Translations under genes and position numbers: made by a program
Notes under the pieces: generated by a model
Database searches by the model: none
The model's input: only the letters and a program-made list of their open reading frames with translations
Told to the model about the DNA's origin: nothing
In this document: positions 8,118 through 14,933 of the stretch, piece after piece
Position numbering within the stretch: position 1 is the stretch's first letter
How the letters are laid out: every line of letters begins with the position of its first letter
NCBI GenBank assembly: GCA_030537295.1
Contig: JAUNNU010000018.1
Location: 1-33,890, forward strand
From: Bacteroidia bacterium
Lineage (GTDB): Bacteria; Bacteroidota; Bacteroidia; Bacteroidales; F082
DNA length: 33,890 nucleotides
Reading direction: 5' to 3'

Positions 8118-8978
8118 TTATTTCTTTGAAAATGCGTGGAGCAGGTCCATGAAAGTGATTGATGAGTCTTCCATGTCGTTGACGATGCCTTCAATCTTGT
8201 TGAGGATGAAGTTGTAGCAGATCTGAAGGATGACAGCGACGATAAGACCGAACACTGTTGTCAAAAGAGCGACCTTCATACCGCCTGCGACGACTGTAGG
8301 GCTGATGTCACCTGCTGCTGCGATAGCGTCGAATGCCGCGATCATACCGATAACAGTACCCATGAATCCCAACATAGGTCCTAATGCGATGAACAATGAA
8401 ATCCAGCTCGCGCCGCTTTCAAGGTTGCCTGTCATGACTGAACCGTAGGAAACGATTGATTTTTCAACTTCTTCAAGACCGTCGTTGTAGCGCATGAGAC
8501 CCTGGTAGAAAATGCTCGCGACAGGACCGCGTGTGTTACGGCAGAGGTCCTTGGCTTTTTCGATGCCGCCCTTGTTGAGCGTGGCTTCGAGTTCGGCAAG
8601 AAGCTTCTTCGTGTTGGTTGTGCTTAATGTTAAATAGATGATTCTTTCGATTGACACTGCCAAACCGAGAACCAAGATTAACAAAATGACGCTCATGAAG
8701 CCCCAGCCACCATCGATGAACTGTTTCTTCAAGACTTCGTGGAATGTAGCATCTGTTTCAGGTGCTGCCAATGGGTTTGTCTGAACTGGAGCAACTTCTT
8801 CTACCGGTGCTGCAGCTGGAGCCTCAACGGCTTCTTCGACTTGTTCTGCTGGAGCCTCGGCGACTTGTTCTGTCTGAGCTTCAGCTGGTTGTGCGTTCTC
8901 TTCTTGTGCGAGAAGTGTGTTGCTGATTCCGAATGTCAAGAAACCCGCAACTGTTAACAAAGCAAATAACTTTTTCAT
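8118..8978 (-). CDS. exbB: MotA/TolQ/ExbB proton channel family protein
   Basis: 286 residues and first gene of the operon. It begins with a cleavable-looking signal ending LLAQ. A 50-residue Ala/Pro/Glu/Val-rich low-complexity stretch follows (about 26-75). The first membrane helix is WGFMSVILLILVLGLAVSIERI, with a long cytoplasmic segment. The diagnostic TolQ/ExbB region is near residues 195-265: SLFIALGPMLGFMGTVIGMI, an SPTVVAGG motif, then ALLTTVFGLIVAV. It should form the channel that, with ExbD, couples proton flow to TonB. The signal plus acidic Pro/Ala linker places an extended tether in the periplasm, not found in E. coli ExbB. tRNA-Ser lies directly upstream on the same strand and may share transcription. 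Confidence 0.93.
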   Translation of the reverse strand: MKKLFALLTVAGFLTFGISNTLLAQEENAQPAEAQTEQVAEAPAEQVEEAVEAPAAAPVEEVAPVQTNPLAAPETDATFHEVLKKQFIDGGWGFMSVILLILVLGLAVSIERIIYLTLSTTNTKKLLAELEATLNKGGIEKAKDLCRNTRGPVASIFYQGLMRYNDGLEEVEKSIVSYGSVMTGNLESGASWISLFIALGPMLGFMGTVIGMIAAFDAIAAAGDISPTVVAGGMKVALLTTVFGLIVAVILQICYNFILNKIEGIVNDMEDSSITFMDLLHAFSKK

Positions 8979-9071
8979 GATGTGAAATGTTGATTACTAC
9001 TTTTTTTTGTTGATTTAATTGATTTTCTTTTTATTTAACTTAATTTAACTTCATTCAAATTCTCTTTTTCG

Positions 9072-9159
9072 CGGAGAGAGCGGGATTCGAACCCGCGATA
9101 CCCTTTTGGAGTATACACACTTTCCAGGCGTGCTCCTTAAACCACTCGGACATCTCTCC
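9072..9159 (-). tRNA. tRNA-Ser (GGA anticodon)
   Basis: The reverse strand folds as a class II tRNA of 88 nt. The acceptor stem is GGAGAGA/TCTCTCC with discriminator G, the D-arm is TCCGAGTGG..., and the anticodon stem CACGC/GTGTG encloses CTGGAAA with anticodon GGA. A long variable arm (ATACTCC/GGGTAT region) is typical of serine tRNA. The T arm is CGGGTTCGAATCCCG. The 3' CCA is not encoded. Confidence 0.95.
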
Positions 9160-9192
9160 AGACGCCTTTTTCCAACCCGTAAAAAATCGGGT

Positions 9193-9200
9193 CAAAATTA
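9193..9200 (-). promoter_or_regulatory. -7 promoter box for tRNA-Ser
   Basis: The reverse strand reads TAATTTTG, matching TAnnTTTG, 34 nt before the tRNA 5' end. A short inverted repeat ACCCG/CGGGT lies between them in the leader. Confidence 0.5.
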
Positions 9201-9456
9201 CACATTTTTTCTTTAGGAACAACATTTATTTTGAAACAAAATATCTTTTTTTAAAAAATTTCGTTCCGTTTTTTCTAAATATTGCATTATCAACGGAATA
9301 GAATTTCATTAAACACATATCACCCGGATTTTTCACGCAAGTTGCGCAAAATATATTTCCGATGTCTTCTGTTTTTAGTTGCACAAGTCTTTTTTACTCC
9401 GTTAAAATTTTGATAATTTTCATCAAATTTCCTTTACCTGATTGCCAAGCCACATC
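9201..9456. other. AT-rich gap without a recognised gene
   Basis: About 255 bp between the tRNA promoter and the asparaginase stop codon. It is rich in A/T homopolymer runs. I see no credible ORF, tRNA-like fold or strong terminator in it. Confidence 0.5.
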
Positions 9457-10482
9457 CTAAACCGTCATCTCTCCTCTCAACGGCGTCTGCAAATAGTGTT
9501 CGATGCTCTTTCTGTCGAGGCCTTCGCCGATGAGGTACATCATCTTCGCCAACGCCGACTCCGTCGTGATGTCGTGACCGCTTATCACCCCGATCCTGTC
9601 GAGGTCAAGGCTCGTCTCATAACGCCCCATCTCCACCGACCCCGATTTGCACTGCGTCACATTATATATAATAAGCCCGTTGTCGATGGCCTCTTTCAGG
9701 CTGTCGATGAACCATTCCGTCGTCGGGGCGTTGCCCGAGCCGAAGGTCTCCATGATTAGCCCTTTCAGTCCAGGAGTGTGCAGCGTGTGACGCACGAACT
9801 CCGGCGTGATGCCGGGGAAAAGCTTCAGGATGCCGACATTCGTGTCGAAATTCTTGTGGACGATGAGGTTTCCGCCGCCCGGATTGCTGATGTATTCCCT
9901 GTTGAATTTTATCTTGATGCCGACATCGGCGAGTGTCGGGTAGTTTCCTGTCGTGAATGCGTTGAAATGCTCGGCGTTGTGCTTCGTCGATCTGTTGCCC
10001 CTGAGCAGCTCGTTCTCGAAGAAGATGCACACCTCCGGCACGCAAGGCATTCCGTCCTGATCTTTCGCGGCGGCGATCTCGATGGCCGCGATGAAGTTCT
10101 CGCGCCCGTCGCTTCTCACCATACCCATCGGCAGCTGCGAGCCGGTGAAGACCACGGGCTTGCTGAGGTTCTCGAGCATGAAACTCAACGCCGATGCACT
10201 GTAAGCCATTGTGTCTGAACCGTGTAACACAACGAAGCCGTCATATTTCTCGTAGTTCTCTTCAATCTTCTCGGCCAGCGAAACCCAGAAATCCGGGGTC
10301 ATGTTCGACGAGTCGATGAGATGCTCAAACGGATAGAAATCAATGCCGTACTCTAAATTGCGCAGGACAGGCAGGTGGTCGTAGATGTTGCCGAAGTCGA
10401 ACGGCACGAGACTGCCCGTCGCCGGGTCTTTCATCATCCCGATCGTGCCGCCTGTATATAAAACCAAAATCGAATTTCTCAT
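9457..10482 (-). CDS. ansA: Type I L-asparaginase
   Basis: 341-residue cytoplasmic amidohydrolase converting asparagine to aspartate and ammonia. The frame extends to ATG 10524 inside tatD, but ATG 10482 gives the expected MRNSILVLYTGGTIGMM start, 19 nt after the tatD stop. The first catalytic signature TGGTIG is at about residues 10-15, the second FVVLHGSDTMAYSASAL near 80-95 (family HGTDT, here HGSDT), and FTGSQLPMG follows. No signal peptide is seen, consistent with the type I rather than the secreted type II enzyme. It is the last gene of the trpS-hflX-tatD-ansA cluster. Length matches E. coli AnsA. Confidence 0.94.
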   Translation of the reverse strand: MRNSILVLYTGGTIGMMKDPATGSLVPFDFGNIYDHLPVLRNLEYGIDFYPFEHLIDSSNMTPDFWVSLAEKIEENYEKYDGFVVLHGSDTMAYSASALSFMLENLSKPVVFTGSQLPMGMVRSDGRENFIAAIEIAAAKDQDGMPCVPEVCIFFENELLRGNRSTKHNAEHFNAFTTGNYPTLADVGIKIKFNREYISNPGGGNLIVHKNFDTNVGILKLFPGITPEFVRHTLHTPGLKGLIMETFGSGNAPTTEWFIDSLKEAIDNGLIIYNVTQCKSGSVEMGRYETSLDLDRIGVISGHDITTESALAKMMYLIGEGLDRKSIEHYLQTPLRGEMTV

Positions 10483-10501
10483 AATTTTTAATTTTAATCT
10501 T

Positions 10502-11335
10502 TTAAATCCGGGCACATGTTCCATGTACTCGGCTATTCAGGTAGTGCCCTGCGGGCACTTTAAACAACGCCGAAGCGTTTTCGGTAGTTTTATCTATAAT
10601 TTCGTCTAATGTCAGATTGTAAATCTCCGCCACTTTCTCCGCCGTTTTCACGATGTAAGCGGGTTCGTTGCGCTTGCCGCGATACGGCACCGGCGGCAGA
10701 TACGGGTCGTCGGTCTCCAAAACGATTGATTCCAAAGGTATCTCGTTCAGGAAATCTCTCACGAAACAGTTTTTGTATGTTATCACGCCCCCGATGCCGA
10801 GCGCGAACCCGTACGACAACGCCGTCTTCGCCTCGTCAGACGTGCCGTTGAAACAGTGCATCACGCCTCTCAAGCGTCCGTCCTGCTCGTTGTCGATGAC
10901 CTTGAACATCTCCGGAAACGCATTTCTCGTGTGAACGGAAACCGGAAGATTGAGTTCCTTCGCCCATTTCAGCTGCTCATGCAGAACGTCAACCTGTTGT
11001 TTTTCAAAGGTTCTGTCCCAATAGAAATCCAAACCGATTTCGCCGATACCGACCAAGTCGGAGTTAAGAGTCGAGAGTTGGGCGTTGAGAGTGTTCTCAA
11101 TCACGCCGAGATGTCTCATGTAGTCTTCTTTCACCGATTCTGGATGAAGACCCATCATAGCTCTCACGTTGTCAGGATGTTTCTCGTAGAAATCCATCAT
11201 CGGCTTTATTGAAAGCTCGTCTGTGTTCGGAAGCAGCAACATTCCCACACCGGCATCGAGCGCGCGCTGGAACGCTTCCTCGCGGTCAGCGTCGAAGGCT
11301 TCATCGTATATGTGGCAATGTGTGTTGATAATCAT
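10502..11335 (-). CDS. tatD: TatD family metal-dependent hydrolase / DNase
   Basis: 277-residue TIM-barrel hydrolase. Metal-ligand motifs visible are NTHCHIYDEAF at the N-terminus (HxH), GEIGLDFYWD with the bridging Glu near residue 98, SVHTRNA, MHCFNGTSDEA, and LETDDPYLPP with the final Asp. Family members degrade DNA or RNA from the 3' end or process D-amino-acyl and related substrates; the exact role here is not readable. It starts 11 nt after hflX. The C-terminus is unusual. After the family-typical end TTENASALFK there are about 18 extra residues, encoded by DNA with an inverted repeat (10543-10559), suggesting the original stop was replaced by an inserted or acquired repeat-like segment. 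Confidence 0.93.
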   Translation of the reverse strand: MIINTHCHIYDEAFDADREEAFQRALDAGVGMLLLPNTDELSIKPMMDFYEKHPDNVRAMMGLHPESVKEDYMRHLGVIENTLNAQLSTLNSDLVGIGEIGLDFYWDRTFEKQQVDVLHEQLKWAKELNLPVSVHTRNAFPEMFKVIDNEQDGRLRGVMHCFNGTSDEAKTALSYGFALGIGGVITYKNCFVRDFLNEIPLESIVLETDDPYLPPVPYRGKRNEPAYIVKTAEKVAEIYNLTLDEIIDKTTENASALFKVPAGHYLNSRVHGTCARI

Positions 11336-11346
11336 ATCTTTATATT

Positions 11347-12528
11347 TTAATAAAGGAAATTGTCAAAAGGATATTTCAAGGCGTGCATGTCTTTGATCTC
11401 GTGATAAAGCAGTTCCCTGAACTCCTGGTAGTTTTCTTTGTCTTTCGCCGAGATGAAGATGCACGGGCTGCCTTTTGCCATCCACGTCTTCTTCCAGTCA
11501 TCGAGCGTGTAGTTGCGTTTCGTCGCCGGAGTGAGGTCGTCTTCTTCTTTCACTTCGTATTGATATGCATCTATCTTGTTGAAAATCATTATGACTTTCT
11601 TGTCACCGGCTCCGATTTCGCTCAACGTCTGGCTCACCGTCTCGATCTGCGACTCGAAATCTGGATGCGAGATGTCAACGACGTGGAGCAAGATGTCCGA
11701 CTCTCTCACTTCGTCGAGCGTTGACTTGAACGACTCGATGAGCTGTGTCGGCAGCTTGCGGATGAAACCGACTGTGTCTGACAGCAGGAACGGCAGGTTG
11801 TCGATGACGACTTTCCGCACTGTCGTGTCCAAGGTGGCGAAGAGTTTGTTTTCGGCGAACACGTCGCTCTTGCTTAACATGTTCATTATCGTTGACTTGC
11901 CTACGTTGGTGTAACCGACGAGAGCGACGCGCACGAGTTGCTGGCGGTTCTTGCGTTGCACCGACTTCTGCATGTCGATTTCTTTGAGTTTCTCTTTCAG
12001 CGAGGCGATTTTGTCGCGTATTATCTTGCGGTCGGTCTCGATCTGTGTCTCGCCCGGGCCGCGCATCCCGATGCCGCCGCGTTGACGTTCAAGGTGCGTC
12101 CACATTCGCGTGAGGCGGGGAAGCATGTATTGATACTGAGCGAGTTCCACCTGCGTCTTGGCGTAGGCGGTCTTGGCGCTCTTTGCGAAGATGTCAAGGA
12201 TGAGGTTGGTCCTGTCTAAGATCCGGCATTCAAGTTCCTTTTCAAGGTTGCGGATCTGCGTCGCGCTCAGCTCATCGTCGAAGATGGCCATGTCGATGTT
12301 TTCCGCCTTGACGTACTGATGCAGCTCTTCGAGTTTTCCCGAACCGAGATATGTCACGCTGTTAGGCCGGTCGAGCGGCTGCACGAAACGCCCCACGGTG
12401 ATTCCGCCCGCCGTCTCCAAGAGAAACTCAAGCTCGTCGAGATATTCTTCAGTCTTCTCCTTGTTCTGCTCGTAGGTGCTGACGGCGACTAAAACCGCAC
12501 GCTCCGGAACCTTTTCGTGACTTATCAT
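11347..12528 (-). CDS. hflX: GTPase HflX
   Basis: 393-residue GTPase that binds the 50S subunit and splits stalled ribosomes, typically under stress. The N-terminal HflX domain contains GRFVQPLDRPNSVTYLGSGK and IFDDELSATQIRNLEKEL. The linker has the conserved RGGIGMRGPGETQIETDRK. The G domain has G1 VGYTNVGKST near residue 205, the FATLDTT switch, G3 LSDTVGFIRKLP and G4 FNKID. All G motifs are intact. It is 38 nt downstream of trpS and 11 nt upstream of tatD on the same strand. Completely typical for the family. Confidence 0.96.
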   Translation of the reverse strand: MISHEKVPERAVLVAVSTYEQNKEKTEEYLDELEFLLETAGGITVGRFVQPLDRPNSVTYLGSGKLEELHQYVKAENIDMAIFDDELSATQIRNLEKELECRILDRTNLILDIFAKSAKTAYAKTQVELAQYQYMLPRLTRMWTHLERQRGGIGMRGPGETQIETDRKIIRDKIASLKEKLKEIDMQKSVQRKNRQQLVRVALVGYTNVGKSTIMNMLSKSDVFAENKLFATLDTTVRKVVIDNLPFLLSDTVGFIRKLPTQLIESFKSTLDEVRESDILLHVVDISHPDFESQIETVSQTLSEIGAGDKKVIMIFNKIDAYQYEVKEEDDLTPATKRNYTLDDWKKTWMAKGSPCIFISAKDKENYQEFRELLYHEIKDMHALKYPFDNFLY

Positions 12529-12530
12529 AG

Positions 12531-12566
12531 AGTTGGAAAGTTTGTAAAGTTATAAAGTTTGTAAAG
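12531..12566. repeat. AAAGTTT-type intergenic repeat between trpS and hflX
   Basis: Four imperfect copies of an 8-9 nt unit (AAAGTTTGT, AAAGTTAT, AAAGTTTGT, AAAGTC) fill nearly the whole spacer. Similar units occur in other gaps of this window, at about 16060-16100, 22484-22515, 23495-23515, 24130-24175 and 33812-33835. Confidence 0.6.
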
Positions 12567-13565
12567 TCAGAACGGCTTGAAGCCGATGATTTCCCTGACT
12601 TCTTTCACTGTCTTGGCTGCGCTCTCGCGGGCTTTCTCGGCTCCCATGCGCGCCACCTTATTAATATAGTCGTCGTCGGCATCGATTTCGCGGATGCGTT
12701 CGCGTATCGGGGTGACGAACCTGATCATGTCTTCGGCGAGTTGTTTCTTCATGTCGCCGTATCGGACCGTCATGTTGTTGTAGGCGTCATCGAAGAATTT
12801 CACGGTGTCGGGTGTCGAGACGATGCTCATGAGCTGGAAGAGGTTCTGTATGGCTTCCGGCTTCTCCTGGTTCATCTCCGTCGGGCCGCTGTCGGTCTTG
12901 GCGCGCATCACTTTCTTGCGGATGGAGGCGTCGTCTTCGGCCAAGAAGATGGCGTTGCCCTCGCCTTCGCTCTTGCCCATTTTGCCGTTTCCGTCGAGGC
13001 CCGGCACTTTAACCAATTGGTTTCCAAAGTTGAATGCCTGCGGAATCGGGAAATATTCCACGCCGTAGATGTTGTTGAAACGTCCTGCGAAGTCGCGGGC
13101 TTTCTCGAGGTTCTGCTCCTGGTCTTTGCCTACGGGGACGTAGTTAGAGCGGTGGATGAGGATGTCGGCGGCCATGAGGGTCGGGTAGGTGAGTAGGCCG
13201 GCGTTGACGTTGTCGGGCTGCTTGCGCACCTTCTCCTTGAATGTCGTAACGCGTTCAAGCTCACCGATATACGCATTCATATTCAAGAAAAGATAAAGCT
13301 CCAGTACTTCCGGCACGTCGCTCTGAACATACAGCGTCGCCTTCTCCGGGTCAACGCCCGCTGCGAGGTATTCGACTAAGATCTGACGAACCCTTCCGTG
13401 AAGGTCATCGGGATGCGGATGCGTCGTAAGTGAATGATAGTCAGCTATAAAGAAATAGCAATTGTAGTTATCCTGAAGGCGGATGAAGTTCTTCACCGCA
13501 CCGAAGTAGTTGCCAAGGTGCAAATTTCCTGTCGGCCTGATGCCGCTGAGTACTGTCTCTTTCAT
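12567..13565 (-). CDS. trpS: Tryptophanyl-tRNA synthetase
   Basis: 332-residue class I aminoacyl-tRNA synthetase charging tRNA-Trp. The frame can begin at TTG 13571, but ATG 13565 is chosen. The HIGH-like motif is GNLHLGNYFGAV near residues 13-24, the KMSKS-like motif is NGKMGKSEGEGN near residue 193, and GIRPTGNLH opens the Rossmann fold. Length is standard for bacterial TrpRS. First gene of the trpS-hflX-tatD-ansA cluster, with a TATTTTTG promoter 18 nt upstream. Confidence 0.97.
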   Translation of the reverse strand: MKETVLSGIRPTGNLHLGNYFGAVKNFIRLQDNYNCYFFIADYHSLTTHPHPDDLHGRVRQILVEYLAAGVDPEKATLYVQSDVPEVLELYLFLNMNAYIGELERVTTFKEKVRKQPDNVNAGLLTYPTLMAADILIHRSNYVPVGKDQEQNLEKARDFAGRFNNIYGVEYFPIPQAFNFGNQLVKVPGLDGNGKMGKSEGEGNAIFLAEDDASIRKKVMRAKTDSGPTEMNQEKPEAIQNLFQLMSIVSTPDTVKFFDDAYNNMTVRYGDMKKQLAEDMIRFVTPIRERIREIDADDDYINKVARMGAEKARESAAKTVKEVREIIGFKPF

Positions 13566-13583
13566 ATTCAATTTTTAAACCTG

Positions 13584-13591
13584 CAAAAATA
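13584..13591 (-). promoter_or_regulatory. -7 promoter box for the trpS operon
   Basis: The reverse strand reads TATTTTTG (TAnnTTTG), 18 nt before the trpS ATG. It is divergent from the toxin-antitoxin promoter about 100 bp away. Confidence 0.6.
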
Positions 13592-13649
13592 CAAAAAAGT
13601 TTGCAGTGTTGGAAACCGTGGGCGTAGATTTTTGTTTTTCATCAGAAAA

Positions 13650-13705
13650 TTTCAACAAAATCCATGTCTCATGTTTCGGAAAAATGTATTTTTGCAAAAT
13701 TAAAT
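13650..13705 (+). repeat. 56-bp direct repeat, left copy (upstream of MNT gene)
   Basis: Base-for-base identical to 14467-14522. It runs from TTTCAACAAAATCC through CATGTTTCGGAAAAATG and TATTTTTGC to AAAATTAAAT. It contains the complete -7 box, so the repeat carries a promoter. The copies lie 817 bp apart and bracket the MNT/HEPN pair. Confidence 0.95.
13687..13694 (+). promoter_or_regulatory. -7 promoter box for the MNT/HEPN operon
   Basis: TATTTTTG within the 56-bp repeat, 13 nt before ATG 13708 and 25 nt before ATG 13720. An imperfect palindrome TTTCGGAAA lies immediately upstream at 13674-13682. Confidence 0.6.
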
Positions 13706-13707
13706 GC

Positions 13708-14040
13708 ATGTTCGACAATATGACAAGATACGAAAAAGTAATCGGAAGAATAAAAAAGGTTGGAAATGAGACTATTTCCGATGGAAGTCATATTGTTTTG
13801 TATGGCTCTCGCGCTCGAGGCGATGCCAAAGAAGGTTCCGATTGGGATTTGTTGGTGCTGCTCGACAAAGCGGAAATCGAACAGCAGGATTACGATGGAA
13901 TATGCTATATGTTGACATCTCTCGGATGGGAACTTGGTGAAATTATCATACCTGTTTTATATACAAAGAATGAATGGGACAACAGTTCGCATACTCTTTT
14001 TTACAAAAATGTTGAATCAGAAGGAATAGTTTTGATATGA
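13708..14040 (+). CDS. MNT-type nucleotidyltransferase (antitoxin of HEPN/MNT pair)
   Basis: 110 residues from ATG 13708; ATG 13720 (106 residues, MTRYEKV...) is equally possible. The minimal nucleotidyltransferase signature GSRARGDAKEGSDWDLLVLL is complete: the GS pair and the two Asp of SDWDLLV that bind metal and ATP. In characterised HEPN/MNT systems the MNT protein is the antitoxin and adds AMP groups to a tyrosine of the HEPN toxin. Its stop overlaps the start of the HEPN gene by 4 nt (ATGA), so the two are translationally coupled. The frame continues upstream to 13606, but that extension runs through the promoter repeat and is not coding. AT-richer than trpS next door, fitting an acquired cassette. 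Confidence 0.88.
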   Translation: MFDNMTRYEKVIGRIKKVGNETISDGSHIVLYGSRARGDAKEGSDWDLLVLLDKAEIEQQDYDGICYMLTSLGWELGEIIIPVLYTKNEWDNSSHTLFYKNVESEGIVLI

Positions 14041-14435
14041 GTTTAAATGAGGAAGAAAGGAAAATTGTTGTGGATCTTGAACTTGACAAGGCTTCGAGGC
14101 TGTTGGTTCAAGCCGAGAGAAATGTAGAAATCGAATTGTGGGATGTCGTTGCAAACAGGTTGTATTACTCGTTATTCCATGCGGTGTCTGCGATGCTTGT
14201 TCATGACCATATCAATGTCAGTTCACATAAAGGTGCTGTGATGTTATTTGGGCAACATTACATCACGACGGGTAAGTTTCTGCCGGATGAAGGACGGTTT
14301 TATTCGCAACTTCAGACTATGCGGGAAAAGGCGGACTACAACTGCAATTGGTGCGCTACGGAAGAGATAATCAAACCAATGATTGACCCGGCAAGAAGAT
14401 TTATTGAAAAAGTCAGGTTGTATGTCGGTTTGTAA
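14037..14435 (+). CDS. HEPN domain protein (putative RNase toxin)
   Basis: 132-residue all-helical protein. The HEPN active-site pattern Rx4-6H is present as RLYYSLFH in a helix near residues 43-50, with tyrosines adjacent that could be the modified position. The C-terminal helix contains REKADYNCNW, common in HEPN proteins of this branch. HEPN toxins are metal-independent RNases that are held inactive by the MNT partner. The 4-nt overlap with the MNT gene and the shared promoter make it the second gene of a two-gene unit. Toxicity and RNA target are inferred from family only. Confidence 0.86.
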   Translation: MSLNEEERKIVVDLELDKASRLLVQAERNVEIELWDVVANRLYYSLFHAVSAMLVHDHINVSSHKGAVMLFGQHYITTGKFLPDEGRFYSQLQTMREKADYNCNWCATEEIIKPMIDPARRFIEKVRLYVGL

Positions 14436-14466
14436 TGATGGTCTCACCAAAGTTTCACAAATAGCT

Positions 14467-14522
14467 TTTCAACAAAATCCATGTCTCATGTTTCGGAAAA
14501 ATGTATTTTTGCAAAATTAAAT
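14467..14522 (+). repeat. 56-bp direct repeat, right copy (downstream of HEPN gene)
   Basis: Perfect copy of 13650-13705, starting 31 nt after the HEPN stop. It again contains TATTTTTG and therefore places a second promoter before the small ORF at 14542. Confidence 0.95.
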
Positions 14523-14541
14523 ACATAACATCTTACAAATT

Positions 14542-14640
14542 ATGAGCAACATATACTTTCCAGATCAGGAGATAACATTCAACGACCTCTATCTTGTGTG
14601 CTATGTGCAGACCGAAGCGTTTTACAACGGCGGGTTTTAA
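14542..14640 (+). pseudogene. 32-codon ORF behind the duplicated promoter, probable gene remnant
   Basis: Begins MSNIYFPDQEITFNDLYLVC and ends TEAFYNGGF. It is preceded by the right copy of the 56-bp repeat, so it is likely transcribed. The N-terminus looks like the start of a larger Bacteroidota accessory protein, and the last residues look like the natural end of one. An internal in-frame deletion of a once longer gene would explain this. I cannot name the parent family with certainty; a real microprotein is the alternative. Confidence 0.4.
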
Positions 14641-14696
14641 GAAAATATGAAGTTGGAAAAAACTTGTAATATGCTGCTGCTCAACTATTTTTATAT

Positions 14697-14933
14697 TCAC
14701 AGCTTATGTTTCCAGAATTCATCTGATATGTTTTCATAGTGTCGGTCTGTCAATATTTGAGGTACATCATTAATTGATGGAAATTCCAATGTGATTTCTT
14801 CTATCAGCTTGTTTAGCAAGATGTTTGCTGTTTTTAATTGATTGTATCTGTTTAAGAAACAATCATTTTCAAAGCACTTAACATCTGTTTTGCCACCGCT
14901 TTCATAACGGGGACAGCGACTGAATTTCCGCAT
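14697..14933 (-). other. Open frame overlapping the 3' end of the methyltransferase gene, possible gene remnant
   Basis: 78 codons, of which the first 27 overlap the methyltransferase in another frame. The part outside it, about 50 residues from NRYNQLKTANILLNKLIEEI to the end ISDEFWKHKL, has protein-like composition (amphipathic helix, then Pro/Asp/Trp-rich tail) but no good start codon of its own. It could be the tail of a lost restriction endonuclease or other partner gene, or a frameshifted extension of the methyltransferase, whose own C-terminus is nevertheless complete. Low confidence. Confidence 0.25.

Noticed and set aside
9160..9456. Hidden RNA gene in the tRNA-asparaginase gap
   Set aside because: Only A/T runs and weak small inverted repeats; nothing that folds convincingly.
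9457..10524. Longer asparaginase start at ATG 10524
   Set aside because: It would add MEHVPGFKRLKLKI ahead of the conserved start and overlap tatD; ATG 10482 matches the family start.
13606..13707. N-terminal extension of the MNT protein to 13606
   Set aside because: This stretch contains the promoter and the 56-bp repeat that recurs outside any gene; translation is not family-like.
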